Shown here one piece after another: positions 9,052 through 17,789 of a stretch of 64,000 bases of DNA. A program made the translations under genes and the position numbers. The first letter of the stretch is position 1, and every line of letters starts with the position of its first letter. Source of the DNA: Microlunatus speluncae (GTDB lineage: Bacteria > Actinomycetota > Actinomycetes > Propionibacteriales > Propionibacteriaceae); contig NZ_VKCZ01000020.1 in NCBI RefSeq assembly GCF_009299835.1, positions 310,001 to 374,000 of the forward strand. The letters run 5' to 3'. The notes under the pieces are model-generated. The model was not told the origin of the DNA, made no database searches, and was given only the letters and a program-made list of their open reading frames with translations.

Positions 9052-10025
9052 TCATGCTGCGCCGGCTGGTCCGGCACTCGATCGCGCGCCGAGTGATCGA
9101 AATGGTGCTCACCCTGCTCGGCGTCGCCGTGCTGGTGTTCATCATGCTCCGGGCGATCCCCGGTGATCAGATCACCGCGTCGCTCGGCACCGAGGCGGCG
9201 GCGCTGACCCCGGAGCAACGGGACGCGCTCGCCGCCTACTACGGCATCGACCAGCCGCTGCCGGTGCAGTTCCTGTCCTGGTTGGGAAATCTGCTCACCG
9301 GCAACCTCGGCGTCTCCCAGCGGACCGGGCAGACCGTGCTGGACATGACGGCCCACGCGTTGCCGATCACGGTCGAGCTGGGGGTGCTGTCGCTGCTGGT
9401 CGGATTGATCATCGGCGTCCCGCTGGCCATGATCAGCGCCTCCCGGCCGGATTCGCTGCGGGACGGGGCCGGGCAGGCGGTCGGCCTGGCCGGGCTGAGC
9501 ATCCCGGCCTTCCTGCTCGGCTCGGCGCTGCTCGCCGCCTCGGCCCGGTTTCTCGGCTACAACCCCAACGCCGAACGCTTCGCCACCCTGCTGCAGGACC
9601 CCGGCCGCAATCTGCAGCAGCTGCTGATGCCGGCTCTGGTGCTCGGCTTCGGCATTGCGGCCCCGATCATGCGGACCGCCCGGTCGGCGCTGCTCGAGGT
9701 CCGGGCCCAGGACTTCGTCCGGACCGCCGAGGGCAAGGGTGTGCCGCCGGGACGGATCCGGCTCCGGCACGTGCTGCGGAACGCCCTGGTGCCGATCGTG
9801 ACCATGACCGGCATCCAGTTCGGCTATCTGCTCGGCGGCGCCGTCGTGGTGGAACAGATCTTCTCCGTCCCCGGCATCGGCCGCCAGGTGCTGACCGGGA
9901 TCAACCAGAAGGAGTACGCCGTCGTCCAGAGCACCGTGCTGGTGATCGCCTTGGCCTTCGTCCTGGTCAACCTCGCCACCGACGTGCTCTATCGCATCAT
10001 CGACCCCCGGGTTCGGGCCGAATGA
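9048..10025 (+). CDS. Oligopeptide ABC transporter permease, DppB type
   Basis: 325 residues with about six membrane helices. An N-terminal helix precedes the long periplasmic segment LGTEAAALTPEQRDALAAYYGID, typical of DppB/OppB. The cytoplasmic EAA loop reads RTAEGKGVPPGRIRLRHVLRNA (~225-245). It forms the translocation pore with the following DppC-type subunit. The start ATG at 9048 overlaps the preceding stop; ATG 9054 is an alternative. It is encoded directly after its binding protein. Confidence 0.93.
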   Translation: MIMLRRLVRHSIARRVIEMVLTLLGVAVLVFIMLRAIPGDQITASLGTEAAALTPEQRDALAAYYGIDQPLPVQFLSWLGNLLTGNLGVSQRTGQTVLDMTAHALPITVELGVLSLLVGLIIGVPLAMISASRPDSLRDGAGQAVGLAGLSIPAFLLGSALLAASARFLGYNPNAERFATLLQDPGRNLQQLLMPALVLGFGIAAPIMRTARSALLEVRAQDFVRTAEGKGVPPGRIRLRHVLRNALVPIVTMTGIQFGYLLGGAVVVEQIFSVPGIGRQVLTGINQKEYAVVQSTVLVIALAFVLVNLATDVLYRIIDPRVRAE

Positions 10026-10029
10026 TGAC

Positions 10030-10068
10030 GCACTCCCGTTCGTTTCCTGAGCCTGTCGAAGGGCAGGT
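10030..10068. repeat. REP-like element (TTTCCTGAGCCTGTCGAAGGG)
   Basis: One copy of the dispersed CCTGAGCCTGTCGAAGGG repeat fills the 46-bp gap between the two permease genes. It has a weak CCCT/AGGG hairpin. Similar units occur at 15915, 39207, 44872, 44972, 47383, 54992, 58649 and 59166. Confidence 0.8.
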
Positions 10069-10071
10069 TCG

Positions 10072-10992
10072 ATGAGCGTCGAGGGGTCGGCCGCGGCCGA
10101 ATTGGAGGTGGCCGTTGGTGCGGCCGCGCGAGGTCGGGGCTCGCTGTTCGGGCGGCTGGCGCGGAGCCCGTCCGGGCTGGCCGGTTTGATCATCACGGTG
10201 ATCGTGATCATGGTCGCGCTCGGCGGGTTGCTGGGCCTGTTCGGCCACGATCCGGTCGCCCAGGATGCGCTGGCGCGGCTCCGGCCGCCCTCCGCGGAGC
10301 ACTGGCTCGGCACCGATCAGTTCGGTCGGGACGTCTTCGTCCGCTCGGCCGTCGGCGCCGCCAACTCACTGCTGGTCGCGGTCACCGCGGTGGCGATCGC
10401 GACCGTGCTCGGCACCGCCGGCGGAGTGCTGGCCGGCTACTTCCGCGGGCCGGGATCGCGATCCGTCCTCGGCCTGAGCAACGTCCTGTTCGCGTTCCCG
10501 CCACTGCTGCTGGCGCTGGCCCTGGCGTCGGCGTTCACCCGGACCTGGTTCACGGTGGCCGTTGCGATCGCGATCGTCTATCTGCCGATCTTCGTCCGGG
10601 TCACCCGGGGGCCGGTGCTCTCACTGCGCGAGACCAACTTCGTCCGGGCCGCGGTGGTGCTCGGCTTCGGCGTGCCGCGGATCCTGATCCGGCACGTGCT
10701 GCCCAACCTGGCGGCGATCGTGATCGTACAGGTGACGCTGTCGCTGTCCTGGGCCGTGCTGACCGAGGCGGCGCTGAGCTTCCTCGGCCTCGGCACCCCA
10801 CCGCCGGCGCCGTCGCTCGGCTCGATGGTGCTGGAGGCACGCTCGCTGGTGACAGCGGCCTGGTGGACCATGGCCGCGCCCGGCCTGGTGATCGTGATCA
10901 TGGTGGTCGGGCTCAACCTGCTCGGCGACGGTCTCCGAGACGCCCTCGACCCCCGACTTGTCAGAACTAGGGGACGTCATGACGTGCCCTAG
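10072..10992 (+). CDS. Oligopeptide ABC transporter permease, DppC type
   Basis: 306 residues. A cytoplasmic N-terminal stretch precedes about six helices. The motif HWLGTDQFGRDVFVRSAVGAANSL (~78-100) is characteristic of DppC/OppC, and the EAA loop is REThe-type, VRAAVVLGFGVPRILIRHVLPN. It pairs with the DppB-type subunit. The last ~14 codons (LVRTRGRHDVP) and the TAG stop lie in palindrome copy 3, so the C-terminus looks altered by the repeat. The start ATG at 10072 follows the REP-like spacer; the Shine-Dalgarno is weak. Confidence 0.92.
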   Translation: MSVEGSAAAELEVAVGAAARGRGSLFGRLARSPSGLAGLIITVIVIMVALGGLLGLFGHDPVAQDALARLRPPSAEHWLGTDQFGRDVFVRSAVGAANSLLVAVTAVAIATVLGTAGGVLAGYFRGPGSRSVLGLSNVLFAFPPLLLALALASAFTRTWFTVAVAIAIVYLPIFVRVTRGPVLSLRETNFVRAAVVLGFGVPRILIRHVLPNLAAIVIVQVTLSLSWAVLTEAALSFLGLGTPPPAPSLGSMVLEARSLVTAAWWTMAAPGLVIVIMVVGLNLLGDGLRDALDPRLVRTRGRHDVP

Positions 10993-11008
10993 TTCTGACA
11001 ATTCGGGG
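10951..11008. repeat. Short palindrome family, copy 3 (inside the peptide-transport operon)
   Basis: CCCCGACTTGTCAGAACTAGG pairs with CCTAGTTCTGACAATTCGGGG around the perfect inner palindrome ACGTCATGACGT. This copy sits between cotranscribed permease and ATPase genes. It carries the stop codon of the first and possible start codons of the second. Confidence 0.9.
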
Positions 11009-11011
11009 TTG

Positions 11012-11959
11012 GTGTTGCGGGTGGAGGATCTTGCGGTGGCGGCCGGTGGGGTGGAGATCATCCACGGCGTGGATCTGACGTTGCGGCGCGGCGAGACCGT
11101 CGGCGTGGTCGGCGAGAGCGGCTCGGGCAAGTCGGTGACCATGCTGGCGGTGATGCGGCTGCTCGGCACGCTGGCGATCACCCGGGGCAAGATCGAGTTC
11201 CAGGGTCGTGATCTTGCTCGGCTGGGTGAGGCCGAGCTGCGCTCACTGCGCGGCCGGGAGCTGGCCATGGTCTATCAGGACCCGATGACGTCACTGAACC
11301 CGTTGATGCGGGTCGGCGCCCAGGTGACCGAGGCGCTGCTGGTGCACGGGGTGGCCAAGGAGGAGGCCCGGCAGCGTTGCCTGGAGCTGTTCCGCCGGGT
11401 CGGCATCCCGGATCCGGAGCGGACCGTGCGGGCCTTTCCGCACGAGTTCTCCGGCGGCATGCGGCAACGGGTGGTGATCGCCATGGCCCTGGCCCTGCGG
11501 CCGGCGCTACTGATCGCCGACGAGCCGACGACGGCGCTCGACGTGACCATCCAGCAACAGATCCTGGCCCTGGTCGCCGAGCTGCAACAAGAGCTCGGGA
11601 TGACCACGATCTGGGTCACTCATGATCTTGGGGTGGTGGCCCGGCTGGTCGAACGGGTGATCGTCATGTACGGCGGGCGGATCGTCGAGGACGCCCCGGT
11701 CCGGGACCTGTTCGCCCGGCCGCAGCACCCGTACACGGAACGGCTGCTGGCCTCGCTGCCCAACCCGGCCGACGAATCCCGGCCGCCGCTGGCGCAGATC
11801 CCCGGCCGGCCGCCGGCGCCGGGTGATCATGACCCCGGCTGCCCGTTCCGGCCCCGCTGCGCCCAGGCCCGTCCGGAATGTACGACCAACCCGCCGCTGA
11901 CCCGGCGCGGCAACACCCGGGCGGCCTGCTGGGTCCCGGTCGAGGAATGGGTCCGCTGA
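11012..11959 (+). CDS. Oligopeptide ABC transporter ATP-binding protein, DppD type
   Basis: 315 residues from the GTG at 11012. Walker A GESGSGKS (34-41), Q-loop YQDPMTSLNP, signature FSGGMRQR, Walker B LLIADEPT and H-loop VTHDLG are all intact. The C-terminal oligopeptide-type extension has PGCPFRPRC, part of the cysteine cluster seen in DppD/OppD. The start is uncertain: an ATG at 10979 inside palindrome copy 3, with an AGGGGA upstream, would add 11 residues, but family proteins usually begin near LRVEDL. It energises import with the following gene, with which it overlaps by one base (TGATG). Confidence 0.93.
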   Translation: MLRVEDLAVAAGGVEIIHGVDLTLRRGETVGVVGESGSGKSVTMLAVMRLLGTLAITRGKIEFQGRDLARLGEAELRSLRGRELAMVYQDPMTSLNPLMRVGAQVTEALLVHGVAKEEARQRCLELFRRVGIPDPERTVRAFPHEFSGGMRQRVVIAMALALRPALLIADEPTTALDVTIQQQILALVAELQQELGMTTIWVTHDLGVVARLVERVIVMYGGRIVEDAPVRDLFARPQHPYTERLLASLPNPADESRPPLAQIPGRPPAPGDHDPGCPFRPRCAQARPECTTNPPLTRRGNTRAACWVPVEEWVR

Positions 11960-12921
11960 TGCTCGAGGCGATCGAACTGATCAAGCGCTTCCCGGTGCGG
12001 GATTCGAGCGCGGAGGTGCACGCGCTCAACGGGGTCTCGCTCACCGTCGCGCGGGGCGAGACGCTGGGCATCGTCGGCGAATCCGGCTGCGGCAAGTCGA
12101 CGCTGGCCGAGGTGCTGGTCCGGCTGCAACAGCCGACCTCCGGCCGGGTGATCTTGGACGGCGTGGACCTGACCGCGCTGCGCGGTGCGGAGTTGCGCCG
12201 GCAGCGGCGGAAGATCCAGCTGGTCTTCCAGGACCCGTACTCCTCGCTGCAGCCGCGGCAGACGATCGGCCGGACCCTGACCGAGGTGCTGCGGGTGCAC
12301 CGGATCGGCGCGACCGCCGCGGCGCGGGCGGGCCGGATGCGTGAGCTGCTTGATCAGGTCGGGCTCGCGCCCGGGCATGCCGATCGCTACCCGCACGAGC
12401 TCTCCGGCGGTCAGCGGCAGCGGGTCGGCATCGCCCGCGCCCTCGCGGTCGAACCGTCCGTGCTGCTGCTCGACGAGCCGGTGTCGGCGCTGGACGTCTC
12501 GGTCCGGGCCGAGGTGATGAACCTGCTGGCCCGGCTGCGCGACGAGCTCGACCTGGGCTTCCTGTTCATCAGCCACGACGTCGCGATGGTCCGCCAGCTC
12601 AGCGATCGGGTGGCCGTGATGTATCTCGGCCGGATCGTCGAGCAGGGTCCGTGGCGGCCGGTGCTGGACGCCCCGATCCATCCGTACACGTCGGGATTGC
12701 GAGGCGCGGTGCCGATCCCCGATCCGGCGATCGAGCAGCCGATCACCGCGACGGTGATCGGCGAAGTGCCCAATCCGGTCGATCCGCCGGCCGGCTGCAC
12801 GTTCCATCCGCGCTGCCCGTTGGCCGAGGAGCGCTGTGCCGAGGAGGAACCGAGCCTGACCGAGCTGGCGGCCGATCATGCCGCGGCGTGCCATGTGATG
12901 GCACGGCGCTTGATCAACTAG
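11959..12921 (+). CDS. Oligopeptide ABC transporter ATP-binding protein, DppF type
   Basis: 320 residues. Walker A GESGCGKST (~40-48), Q-loop FQDPYSSLQPRQTI, signature LSGGQRQR, Walker B LLLDEPVSALD and H-loop ISHDVAM are intact. The C-terminal CTFHPRCPLAEERC completes the oligopeptide-transporter ATPase signature. The ATG at 11959 shares a base with the preceding TGA stop. It forms the heterodimeric motor with the DppD-type subunit and is the last gene of the operon. It is convergent with DUF4395, with only three bases between them and no obvious terminator. Confidence 0.94.
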   Translation: MLEAIELIKRFPVRDSSAEVHALNGVSLTVARGETLGIVGESGCGKSTLAEVLVRLQQPTSGRVILDGVDLTALRGAELRRQRRKIQLVFQDPYSSLQPRQTIGRTLTEVLRVHRIGATAAARAGRMRELLDQVGLAPGHADRYPHELSGGQRQRVGIARALAVEPSVLLLDEPVSALDVSVRAEVMNLLARLRDELDLGFLFISHDVAMVRQLSDRVAVMYLGRIVEQGPWRPVLDAPIHPYTSGLRGAVPIPDPAIEQPITATVIGEVPNPVDPPAGCTFHPRCPLAEERCAEEEPSLTELAADHAAACHVMARRLIN

Positions 12922-12924
12922 CGA

Positions 12925-13431
12925 TCAGCTGCGGGTGATCACCGAGCCGGTGCCGTACCGGCTCCAGACGTCGTTGCAGGCCTCGCAGGCGCTGGCCGGG
13001 ATGATGCCGACCCGCATCAGCAGCGCGAACATCCAGCAGCCGGCGCAGAACCCGACCACCGACTCCAGGGTGGCGAAGATCAACAAGATCACGATCAACA
13101 CCGTCGCGGCCGTGGTCAGGCCGAAGGCCAGGCTGAGCACCGCGGCGACTGTGGTCAAGATCAACCCGATCGCCTGGGCGAACCGTTTCGGCGGGCCCGG
13201 AACGAACTTCGGCAGCCCCAGTCGTGGCGCGATCACCTGCGTCGCCAGCCGGCCGAGCAGGCTGAACCGCGGACCGGACGCGACCCGAGCCGCGAATCCG
13301 ACTGCCAGCAACACGATCAACCAGGGCCAACCGGTGATCAAGGTCAGCCCGGCCAGCAGGACCACACCGCCCGCAACGACCCGCGCCGCCTTCTCGTTGA
13401 CCGGATTGGGGAATTCCCACACCGACGCCAT
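12925..13431 (-). CDS. DUF4395 membrane protein
   Basis: 168 residues. Several hydrophobic segments (~18-36, 40-50, 85-110, 112-130) indicate an integral membrane protein. The N-terminal WEFPNPVNEKAARVVAG and the C-terminal FCAGCWMF match DUF4395, a family often found near rhodanese or thioredoxin genes and thought to be linked to sulfur or redox chemistry. The CAGC pair could be redox-active. No redox partner is adjacent here. Function is not established. Confidence 0.85.
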   Translation of the reverse strand: MASVWEFPNPVNEKAARVVAGGVVLLAGLTLITGWPWLIVLLAVGFAARVASGPRFSLLGRLATQVIAPRLGLPKFVPGPPKRFAQAIGLILTTVAAVLSLAFGLTTAATVLIVILLIFATLESVVGFCAGCWMFALLMRVGIIPASACEACNDVWSRYGTGSVITRS

Positions 13432-13518
13432 GGAATAACCCTAGGGCGATCCCGCGGCCGCCGACCAGGCGTCCGGTCCGTGAGACACCGGTCTCGTTCG
13501 TGGTCGTACGGACCCCTG

Positions 13519-14001
13519 ATGACGGACCGTGCAGGGATGACCGAGCGACCCGACCTGACGCAACGGACCGGCCCCTTCTGGGACGGCGTGAACGGACGGC
13601 TGCCGATCCCCCAGGCGGCCCTGACCCTCGGCTTCGAGTTCCTCGACGCCGATCCGGACCAGGGCACGATCGAGCTCGCCTTCACGGCGAGCGACGCGTT
13701 CACCAACCCGGCCGGCAACGTGCTCGGCGCCTTCGTCGCGGCCATGCTGTACGACACCCTGGGGCCGGCCCTGCTGGCCACCCTCGAACCGGATCGGTTC
13801 CAGGAGACGCTCGACCAGACCACCCATTTCCTCCGGCCGACCCGCCCCGGCCGGCTGCTCGGGCACGGCCGGGTGCTGCGCCGGGCCGGCGACATCGCCC
13901 ATCTGGAAGCCACCCTGACCGAACTCGACGGCACCCTGATCGCCACGGCCACCGCGACCGCCCGGGTCATCCCCCTCACCGACGCCCGCACCGCCGTCTG
14001 A
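13519..14001 (+). CDS. PaaI-type hotdog-fold thioesterase
   Basis: About 160 residues. The segment TNPAGNVLGAFVAAMLYDTLGPALL is the hotdog catalytic helix region; the usual HGG appears as AGN, and Asp in YDTLG may act as acid/base. DQTTHFLRPTRPGRLLGHGRVLRRAGDIAHLEATLTELDG is typical of acyl-CoA thioesterases of the PaaI/YbgC group. I infer hydrolysis of short or aromatic acyl-CoA. The start is unclear: ATGs at 13480, 13519 and 13537 are in frame, none with a strong Shine-Dalgarno. Confidence 0.8.
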   Translation: MTDRAGMTERPDLTQRTGPFWDGVNGRLPIPQAALTLGFEFLDADPDQGTIELAFTASDAFTNPAGNVLGAFVAAMLYDTLGPALLATLEPDRFQETLDQTTHFLRPTRPGRLLGHGRVLRRAGDIAHLEATLTELDGTLIATATATARVIPLTDARTAV

Positions 14002-14003
14002 TG

Positions 14004-14060
14004 CCCCACTTGTCAGAACTGAGTTGTGCCATGGGGCTACTCAGTTCTGACAACTCGGTG
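14004..14060. repeat. Short palindrome family, copy 4
   Basis: CCCCACTTGTCAGAACTGAGT pairs with ACTCAGTTCTGACAACTCGGTG. It lies between the convergent thioesterase and GNAT genes and encodes the last residues (VVRTE) and stop of the GNAT gene on the minus strand. Confidence 0.9.
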
Positions 14061-14612
14061 TTCGTCGCGGAGGAGGCCGTAGATGGCGCCGTCGTGGAAG
14101 GTGCCGTCGTCCTCCCAGGAGTAGGACCGGCGGAGGCCGTCGCGTTGGAAGCCGAGCCGGCCCAGCAGCCGTACCGACTCGTGGTTGTCGGCGATCGTCT
14201 GGGCCTCGACGCGGTTGAGCCCCATGGCGCCGAATCCGAACCGCAGCATCGCGTCCAGGGCCTCGGTCGCGATCCCACGCCCCCAGTAGTCCCGGCGCAG
14301 GTCGTAGCCGATGTCGGCGCGCCGGTGGCCCCGCTCCCAGCCGGCGAAGCCGAACAGCCCGACGGCGCGGCCCTCGTCCCGCAACGTGACCGCCCACGGG
14401 ATTCCCGTCCGGCTCGCGTACTCCTGGCGTAGCTCCTCGATCAGGGCGGCGGCCTCGGCCACCGCGCGCATCGGCTCGGAGTTGTACTTCTGCACCACCG
14501 GGTCGCTGCGCCAGACGAACAGGTCGGCGGCGTCGTCGGGGCTCAGTTCGCGCAGCACCAACCGGTCGCTGGTCAGCGTCGGAAAGGTCGAGAAGTCGAA
14601 GACGTCACTCAC
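14037..14612 (-). CDS. GNAT N-acetyltransferase, RimJ/RimL type
   Basis: 191 residues. LTSDRLVLRELSPDDAADLFVWRSDP opens a GNAT domain. IGYDLRRDYWGRGIATEALDAML contains the acetyl-CoA-binding R/QxxGxG/A motif, and NHESVRLLGRLGFQRDG is the typical motif B. It probably acetylates a small amine or a protein N-terminus. The GTG at 14612 is chosen over upstream codons because GGAGG sits eight bases ahead of it. The final VVRTE and stop lie in palindrome copy 4. Confidence 0.9.
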   Translation of the reverse strand: MSDVFDFSTFPTLTSDRLVLRELSPDDAADLFVWRSDPVVQKYNSEPMRAVAEAAALIEELRQEYASRTGIPWAVTLRDEGRAVGLFGFAGWERGHRRADIGYDLRRDYWGRGIATEALDAMLRFGFGAMGLNRVEAQTIADNHESVRLLGRLGFQRDGLRRSYSWEDDGTFHDGAIYGLLRDEHRVVRTE

Positions 14613-14684
14613 CCCGGGTGCCTCCTGTGGTCGCCTGTCGACAGCCTGGCAGACCGGTGACTGCGCGGACAGCACCAAGGACCA

Positions 14685-14702
14685 TTTGAGCGGTCGCTCA
14701 AA
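14685..14702. promoter_or_regulatory. Inverted repeat, possible operator upstream of TIGR01777 gene
   Basis: TTTGAGCG-GT-CGCTCAAA has perfect 8-bp arms. It lies about 40 bp upstream of the ATG at 14741, in the gap shared with the divergent GNAT gene. The size and spacing suit a TetR-type operator, but no cognate regulator is adjacent. Confidence 0.5.
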
Positions 14703-14740
14703 AGCTGGGCTAAGCTTGGGGTACGGACGGAGAGGACCAG

Positions 14741-15739
14741 ATGAAGATCATCATCCCCGGTGGCAGCGGGCACCTCGGGCGCATCCTGGCGGCCGAGCTG
14801 GCACGGGCGGGGCACGAGATCGTCGTGCTGACCCGGCAACCGCCGACCGACCGCATCCCGGGCATCGTCGAGCGCGGCTGGGACGGACGGACGCTCGGCG
14901 CCTGGGCCGCGGAGCTCGACGGCGCCGACGCGGTGATCAATCTGGCCGGGCGCAGCGTCGGCTGCCGCTACACCGCGGCCAACCTGCGGCAGATGATGGA
15001 CTCCCGGGTCGAGTCGGCCCGCGTGATCGGTCAGGCCATCGCGGCCGCCGCCCGGCCGCCGGCGGTCTGGCTGCAGATGAGCACCGCGACGATCTACGCG
15101 CACCGCTTCGACGCCGCCAACGACGAGGCCACCGGCGTGATCGGCGGTGCCGAGCCGGGCGTGCCCGACTACTGGGCCTACAGCGTCGACATCGCCCGAA
15201 ACTGGGAGGCCGAGCAGGACCGGGCCGACACTCCGGACACGCGGCGGGTCGCGCTGCGCACCGCGATGGTGATGAGCCCGGGCCGCGGCGGCGTCTACGA
15301 GATGCTGCGGCGGCTGGCCCGGCTCGGCCTGGGTGGTCCGGTGGGCGGCGGCCGGCAGTACGTGTCCTGGATCCATGATCATGATCTGCTCCGGGCCGTA
15401 CTGTTCCTGCTCGACCGCCCCGACCTGGTCGGCCCGGTCAACCTGGCCTCGCCCCATCCCTTGCCGCAGAAGGAACTCATGCGGGTGCTGCGGCGGGCGA
15501 TCGGCCAGCCGATCGGCCTGCCCGCGACCCGCTGGATGGCCGAGCTCGGCGCCTTCGCCCTGCGCGTCGACACCGAGCTGCTGCTGAAGAGCCGACGGGT
15601 GGTGCCCCGCCGCCTCCTCGACGCCGGCTTCACCTTCGACTTCCCCGACTGGCCCGCAGCCGCAACTGACCTAGAACGCAAGACCCCGCCGACCCGTCAC
15701 ATCCGCGGCCGTTCTGGCGGCGTGTCGCAGCGGTTGTGA
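14741..15739 (+). CDS. TIGR01777 family NAD(P)-binding epimerase-like protein
   Basis: 332 residues. IIIPGGSGHLGRILA is the N-terminal Rossmann glycine motif (residues 3-17). RGWDGRTLGAWAAELDGADAVINLAGRSV is the TIGR01777 signature, YWAYSVDIARNWEAE replaces the usual SDR active site, and WIHDHDLLRAVLF precedes the C-terminal DUF1731-like part (VNLASPHPLPQKEL). Members are extended SDR proteins linked to epimerases (YfcH); the substrate is unknown. The last ~20 residues are encoded within a long inverted repeat (15683-15753) and are probably not part of the ancestral protein. Confidence 0.9.
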   Translation: MKIIIPGGSGHLGRILAAELARAGHEIVVLTRQPPTDRIPGIVERGWDGRTLGAWAAELDGADAVINLAGRSVGCRYTAANLRQMMDSRVESARVIGQAIAAAARPPAVWLQMSTATIYAHRFDAANDEATGVIGGAEPGVPDYWAYSVDIARNWEAEQDRADTPDTRRVALRTAMVMSPGRGGVYEMLRRLARLGLGGPVGGGRQYVSWIHDHDLLRAVLFLLDRPDLVGPVNLASPHPLPQKELMRVLRRAIGQPIGLPATRWMAELGAFALRVDTELLLKSRRVVPRRLLDAGFTFDFPDWPAAATDLERKTPPTRHIRGRSGGVSQRL

Positions 15740-15753
15740 CGGGTCGCCGGGGT
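15683..15753. repeat. Inverted repeat at convergent gene ends (CGACCCGTCACA arms)
   Basis: ACCCCGCCGACCCGTCACA pairs with TGTGACGGGTCGCCGGGGT with one mismatch, around a ~33-nt centre. It ends in CCCC/GGGG like the GTTGTCAGA palindromes but has a different arm sequence. It overlaps the 3' end of the TIGR01777 gene. Confidence 0.75.
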
Positions 15754-15914
15754 TGGAGGTCGGGGCCAGTAGACGCTTGATTCGGCTCGGAGCGCCGGCT
15801 TCTCGGGAGGTGGAAGGGCGGTCGGGTGCCGGTGGACGGCCGGCAGCGACGGCAGAAACCTGGTCGCCCGCGTCCTCAGCTCGATCGGCAGGATCACCCA
15901 CCGGCATCGCCAGG

Positions 15915-15942
15915 TCTGCCCTTCGACAAGCTCAGGGAACGG
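15915..15942. repeat. REP-like element
   Basis: A CCCTTCGACAAGCTCAGGGAAC unit in the 250-bp convergent gap before queA. The rest of the gap (15755-15990) holds no gene I can support. Confidence 0.75.
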
Positions 15943-15990
15943 AACAAGCGGTGCGGCTTCGTCGTTCACGGCCGCCGGGCCGCGCGCCGA

Positions 15991-17079
15991 TCAAGCCGAA
16001 CGGTGTGGGATGACGGGGAGCAGGAGGGAGGAGTCGCCGAACTCGTGCCAGAGATAGCCGCGGCCGACGGCGGCGTCGTAGGCGCGCTGGGTCAGGTCGG
16101 GGCCGGCGACCGCTTCCACCAGCAGCAGGTGGGAGGCGTCGGGGTTGTGCCAGCCGGTGATCAAGCCGGACACGGCCCGGACCGGGTGGCTGGGGGAGAT
16201 GATCAGATCGGTCCAGCCCATCCGCGGCCGTACGGTCCCGTCCGGATCGACCGCCGACTCGACCGCCCGGGTGGCGGTGGTGCCGACGGCGATCACCCGC
16301 CGGCGCCGGGACCGGGCGGTGTTGATCATCCGCGCCGTGGCGTCGGGCACGGAGAACCACTCCGGCATCGGTGCCTCGCCGGCCTCGGTCGAGGAAACCG
16401 TGGTGTGCAAGGTGATCGGCGCGAACTGGACGCCGGCGGAGATCAGCCGGGTCACCAGTTCAGTGGTGAACGGCCGGCCGGCGCTGGGCATCTCGGCCGA
16501 ACCGGGTCGCAGTGCGAACACGGTCTGATAGCTGGCCATCGGATAGGTGCGCTTCAGATAGCCGTAGCTGATCGGCCGGGCATGATGATCAAGATGCGCC
16601 TGCGTCGCGACCGGAGTGTGTACGGCTCCGCGCCAGAGGCGATTGCCGACGCCGGTCGGCGACGAGCCCGGCTCCGGATACGGTTCGATCAGGGTCACCG
16701 TGCCGCCGGAGGTCAGCGTGATCACCTCACCCGCCTCGCCGTCGAGCACCGGCGCGGCGGCGTCCGGGTGACTGCGCAGTTCGATCACCCGGCGGCCGTC
16801 GGCCAGCCGGTTGGCGATGTGCACCACGACCGGGCCGTGGCCGGCTCGCTCGGCGTCCAGCTGGCCGGGCAGGGTGCCCGAGTTGTTGATCACCAGCAGG
16901 TCGCCGGGCACCAGCACGTCACCCAGCTCGCGGAACCGGAGATGATCGATCCCGGCGGAGCGGGCGACCAGCAACCGGACCCCGTCGCGGGTCAGGCCGC
17001 GCAGCTCCGGCGGCTCCGGGGCGGTGCCGTCGTCGGTGACCTGGAACGTCGTCCGCGGATGCTCACGCAGGATGCTCAC
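15991..17079 (-). CDS. queA: S-adenosylmethionine:tRNA ribosyltransferase-isomerase (QueA-like)
   Basis: 362 residues. QueA transfers and isomerises the ribosyl group of SAM onto preQ1-modified tRNA to make epoxyqueuosine. Family landmarks are LVINNSGTLPGQL, the SAEMPSAGRPFT block (~207), ITLHTTVSS, VIAVGTTATRAVES and GWTDLIISPSHPVRAVSGLITGWHNPDASHLLLVEAVAG. It is more divergent than typical queA (HTTV and GWHNP replace HVGLGTF and NFHLP), and no other queuosine gene is nearby, so a related substrate is possible. It overlaps the upstream SDR gene by 4 bp, suggesting coexpression. Confidence 0.85.
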   Translation of the reverse strand: MSILREHPRTTFQVTDDGTAPEPPELRGLTRDGVRLLVARSAGIDHLRFRELGDVLVPGDLLVINNSGTLPGQLDAERAGHGPVVVHIANRLADGRRVIELRSHPDAAAPVLDGEAGEVITLTSGGTVTLIEPYPEPGSSPTGVGNRLWRGAVHTPVATQAHLDHHARPISYGYLKRTYPMASYQTVFALRPGSAEMPSAGRPFTTELVTRLISAGVQFAPITLHTTVSSTEAGEAPMPEWFSVPDATARMINTARSRRRRVIAVGTTATRAVESAVDPDGTVRPRMGWTDLIISPSHPVRAVSGLITGWHNPDASHLLLVEAVAGPDLTQRAYDAAVGRGYLWHEFGDSSLLLPVIPHRSA

Positions 17080-17762
17080 CGGTCGGCCCCGATCAGCTCG
17101 GTCGCCCGATAGCGGCCGCTGGCCGGGCGGTCGCGGATCAGTTGCAGGAAGGCGGGAGTGATCGTCTCCGGCAGCGGCCGGTCGCTGATGTCTTCACCGG
17201 GGAACGCGGCCTGGTGCATCGCCGTCCGCAGGTCGCCGGGGTCGATCGCATACCAGCGCCGGTCCGGCTCCTCCGCGGCCAGGGTCAGCGTCAGGTGATC
17301 CAGTGCCGCCTTGCTGGCCCCGTAACCACCCCAGCCCTCGTAGTGATCGGCGGCGGCGTCGGACGAGATGTTGATGATCGTCGCGTCCGGCGCGAGATGG
17401 GGCCGGGCGCTGTTGATCAACTCCAGTGGGGCGACCAGATTGACGGCCAGGATGCGCTCGAAGGTGGCTCGGTCCAGATCCCGCAGCTGCGGCTGCGGGC
17501 TGCCGCCGAGCTCGCTGGCGTTGTTGATCAACACGTCGACCGGGCCGTCGGCGGCGGCCAGCGCGACCAGCCGGTCCCGGTGGTCCGGATCGGTGACGTC
17601 GCCGGCGAGCTGCCGGACCCGGCCGCCGAGGTCGGCCGCGGTGGCGGCCAGCGCGTCGGCGGTCCGGGCGGTGATCGTGACCGTGAACCCGGCACCGAGG
17701 AGTTCCGTGGTCAGGGCCCGGCCCAATCCGGCGGAGCCTCCGGTGATGATGGCGTTCGGCAT
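17076..17762 (-). CDS. Short-chain dehydrogenase/reductase
   Basis: 228 residues of classical SDR architecture. ITGGSAGLGRALT is the cofactor-binding TGxxxGxG motif, INNAS corresponds to NNAG, ISSDAA gives the catalytic Ser, and YGASKAALDH the YxxxK pair. The ATG at 17762 follows AAGGAGGACACC, a strong Shine-Dalgarno. The stop overlaps the queA start (ATGA), so the two genes are probably cotranscribed. The substrate is unknown. Confidence 0.92.
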   Translation of the reverse strand: MPNAIITGGSAGLGRALTTELLGAGFTVTITARTADALAATAADLGGRVRQLAGDVTDPDHRDRLVALAAADGPVDVLINNASELGGSPQPQLRDLDRATFERILAVNLVAPLELINSARPHLAPDATIINISSDAAADHYEGWGGYGASKAALDHLTLTLAAEEPDRRWYAIDPGDLRTAMHQAAFPGEDISDRPLPETITPAFLQLIRDRPASGRYRATELIGADR

Positions 17763-17789
17763 GGTGTCCTCCTTGTGCTGGGAGGATCC

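Noticed and set aside
10951..11008. Rho-independent terminator between permease and ATPase genes
   Set aside because: There is no U-tract and termination there would cut the transport operon in two; better treated as an inserted palindrome.
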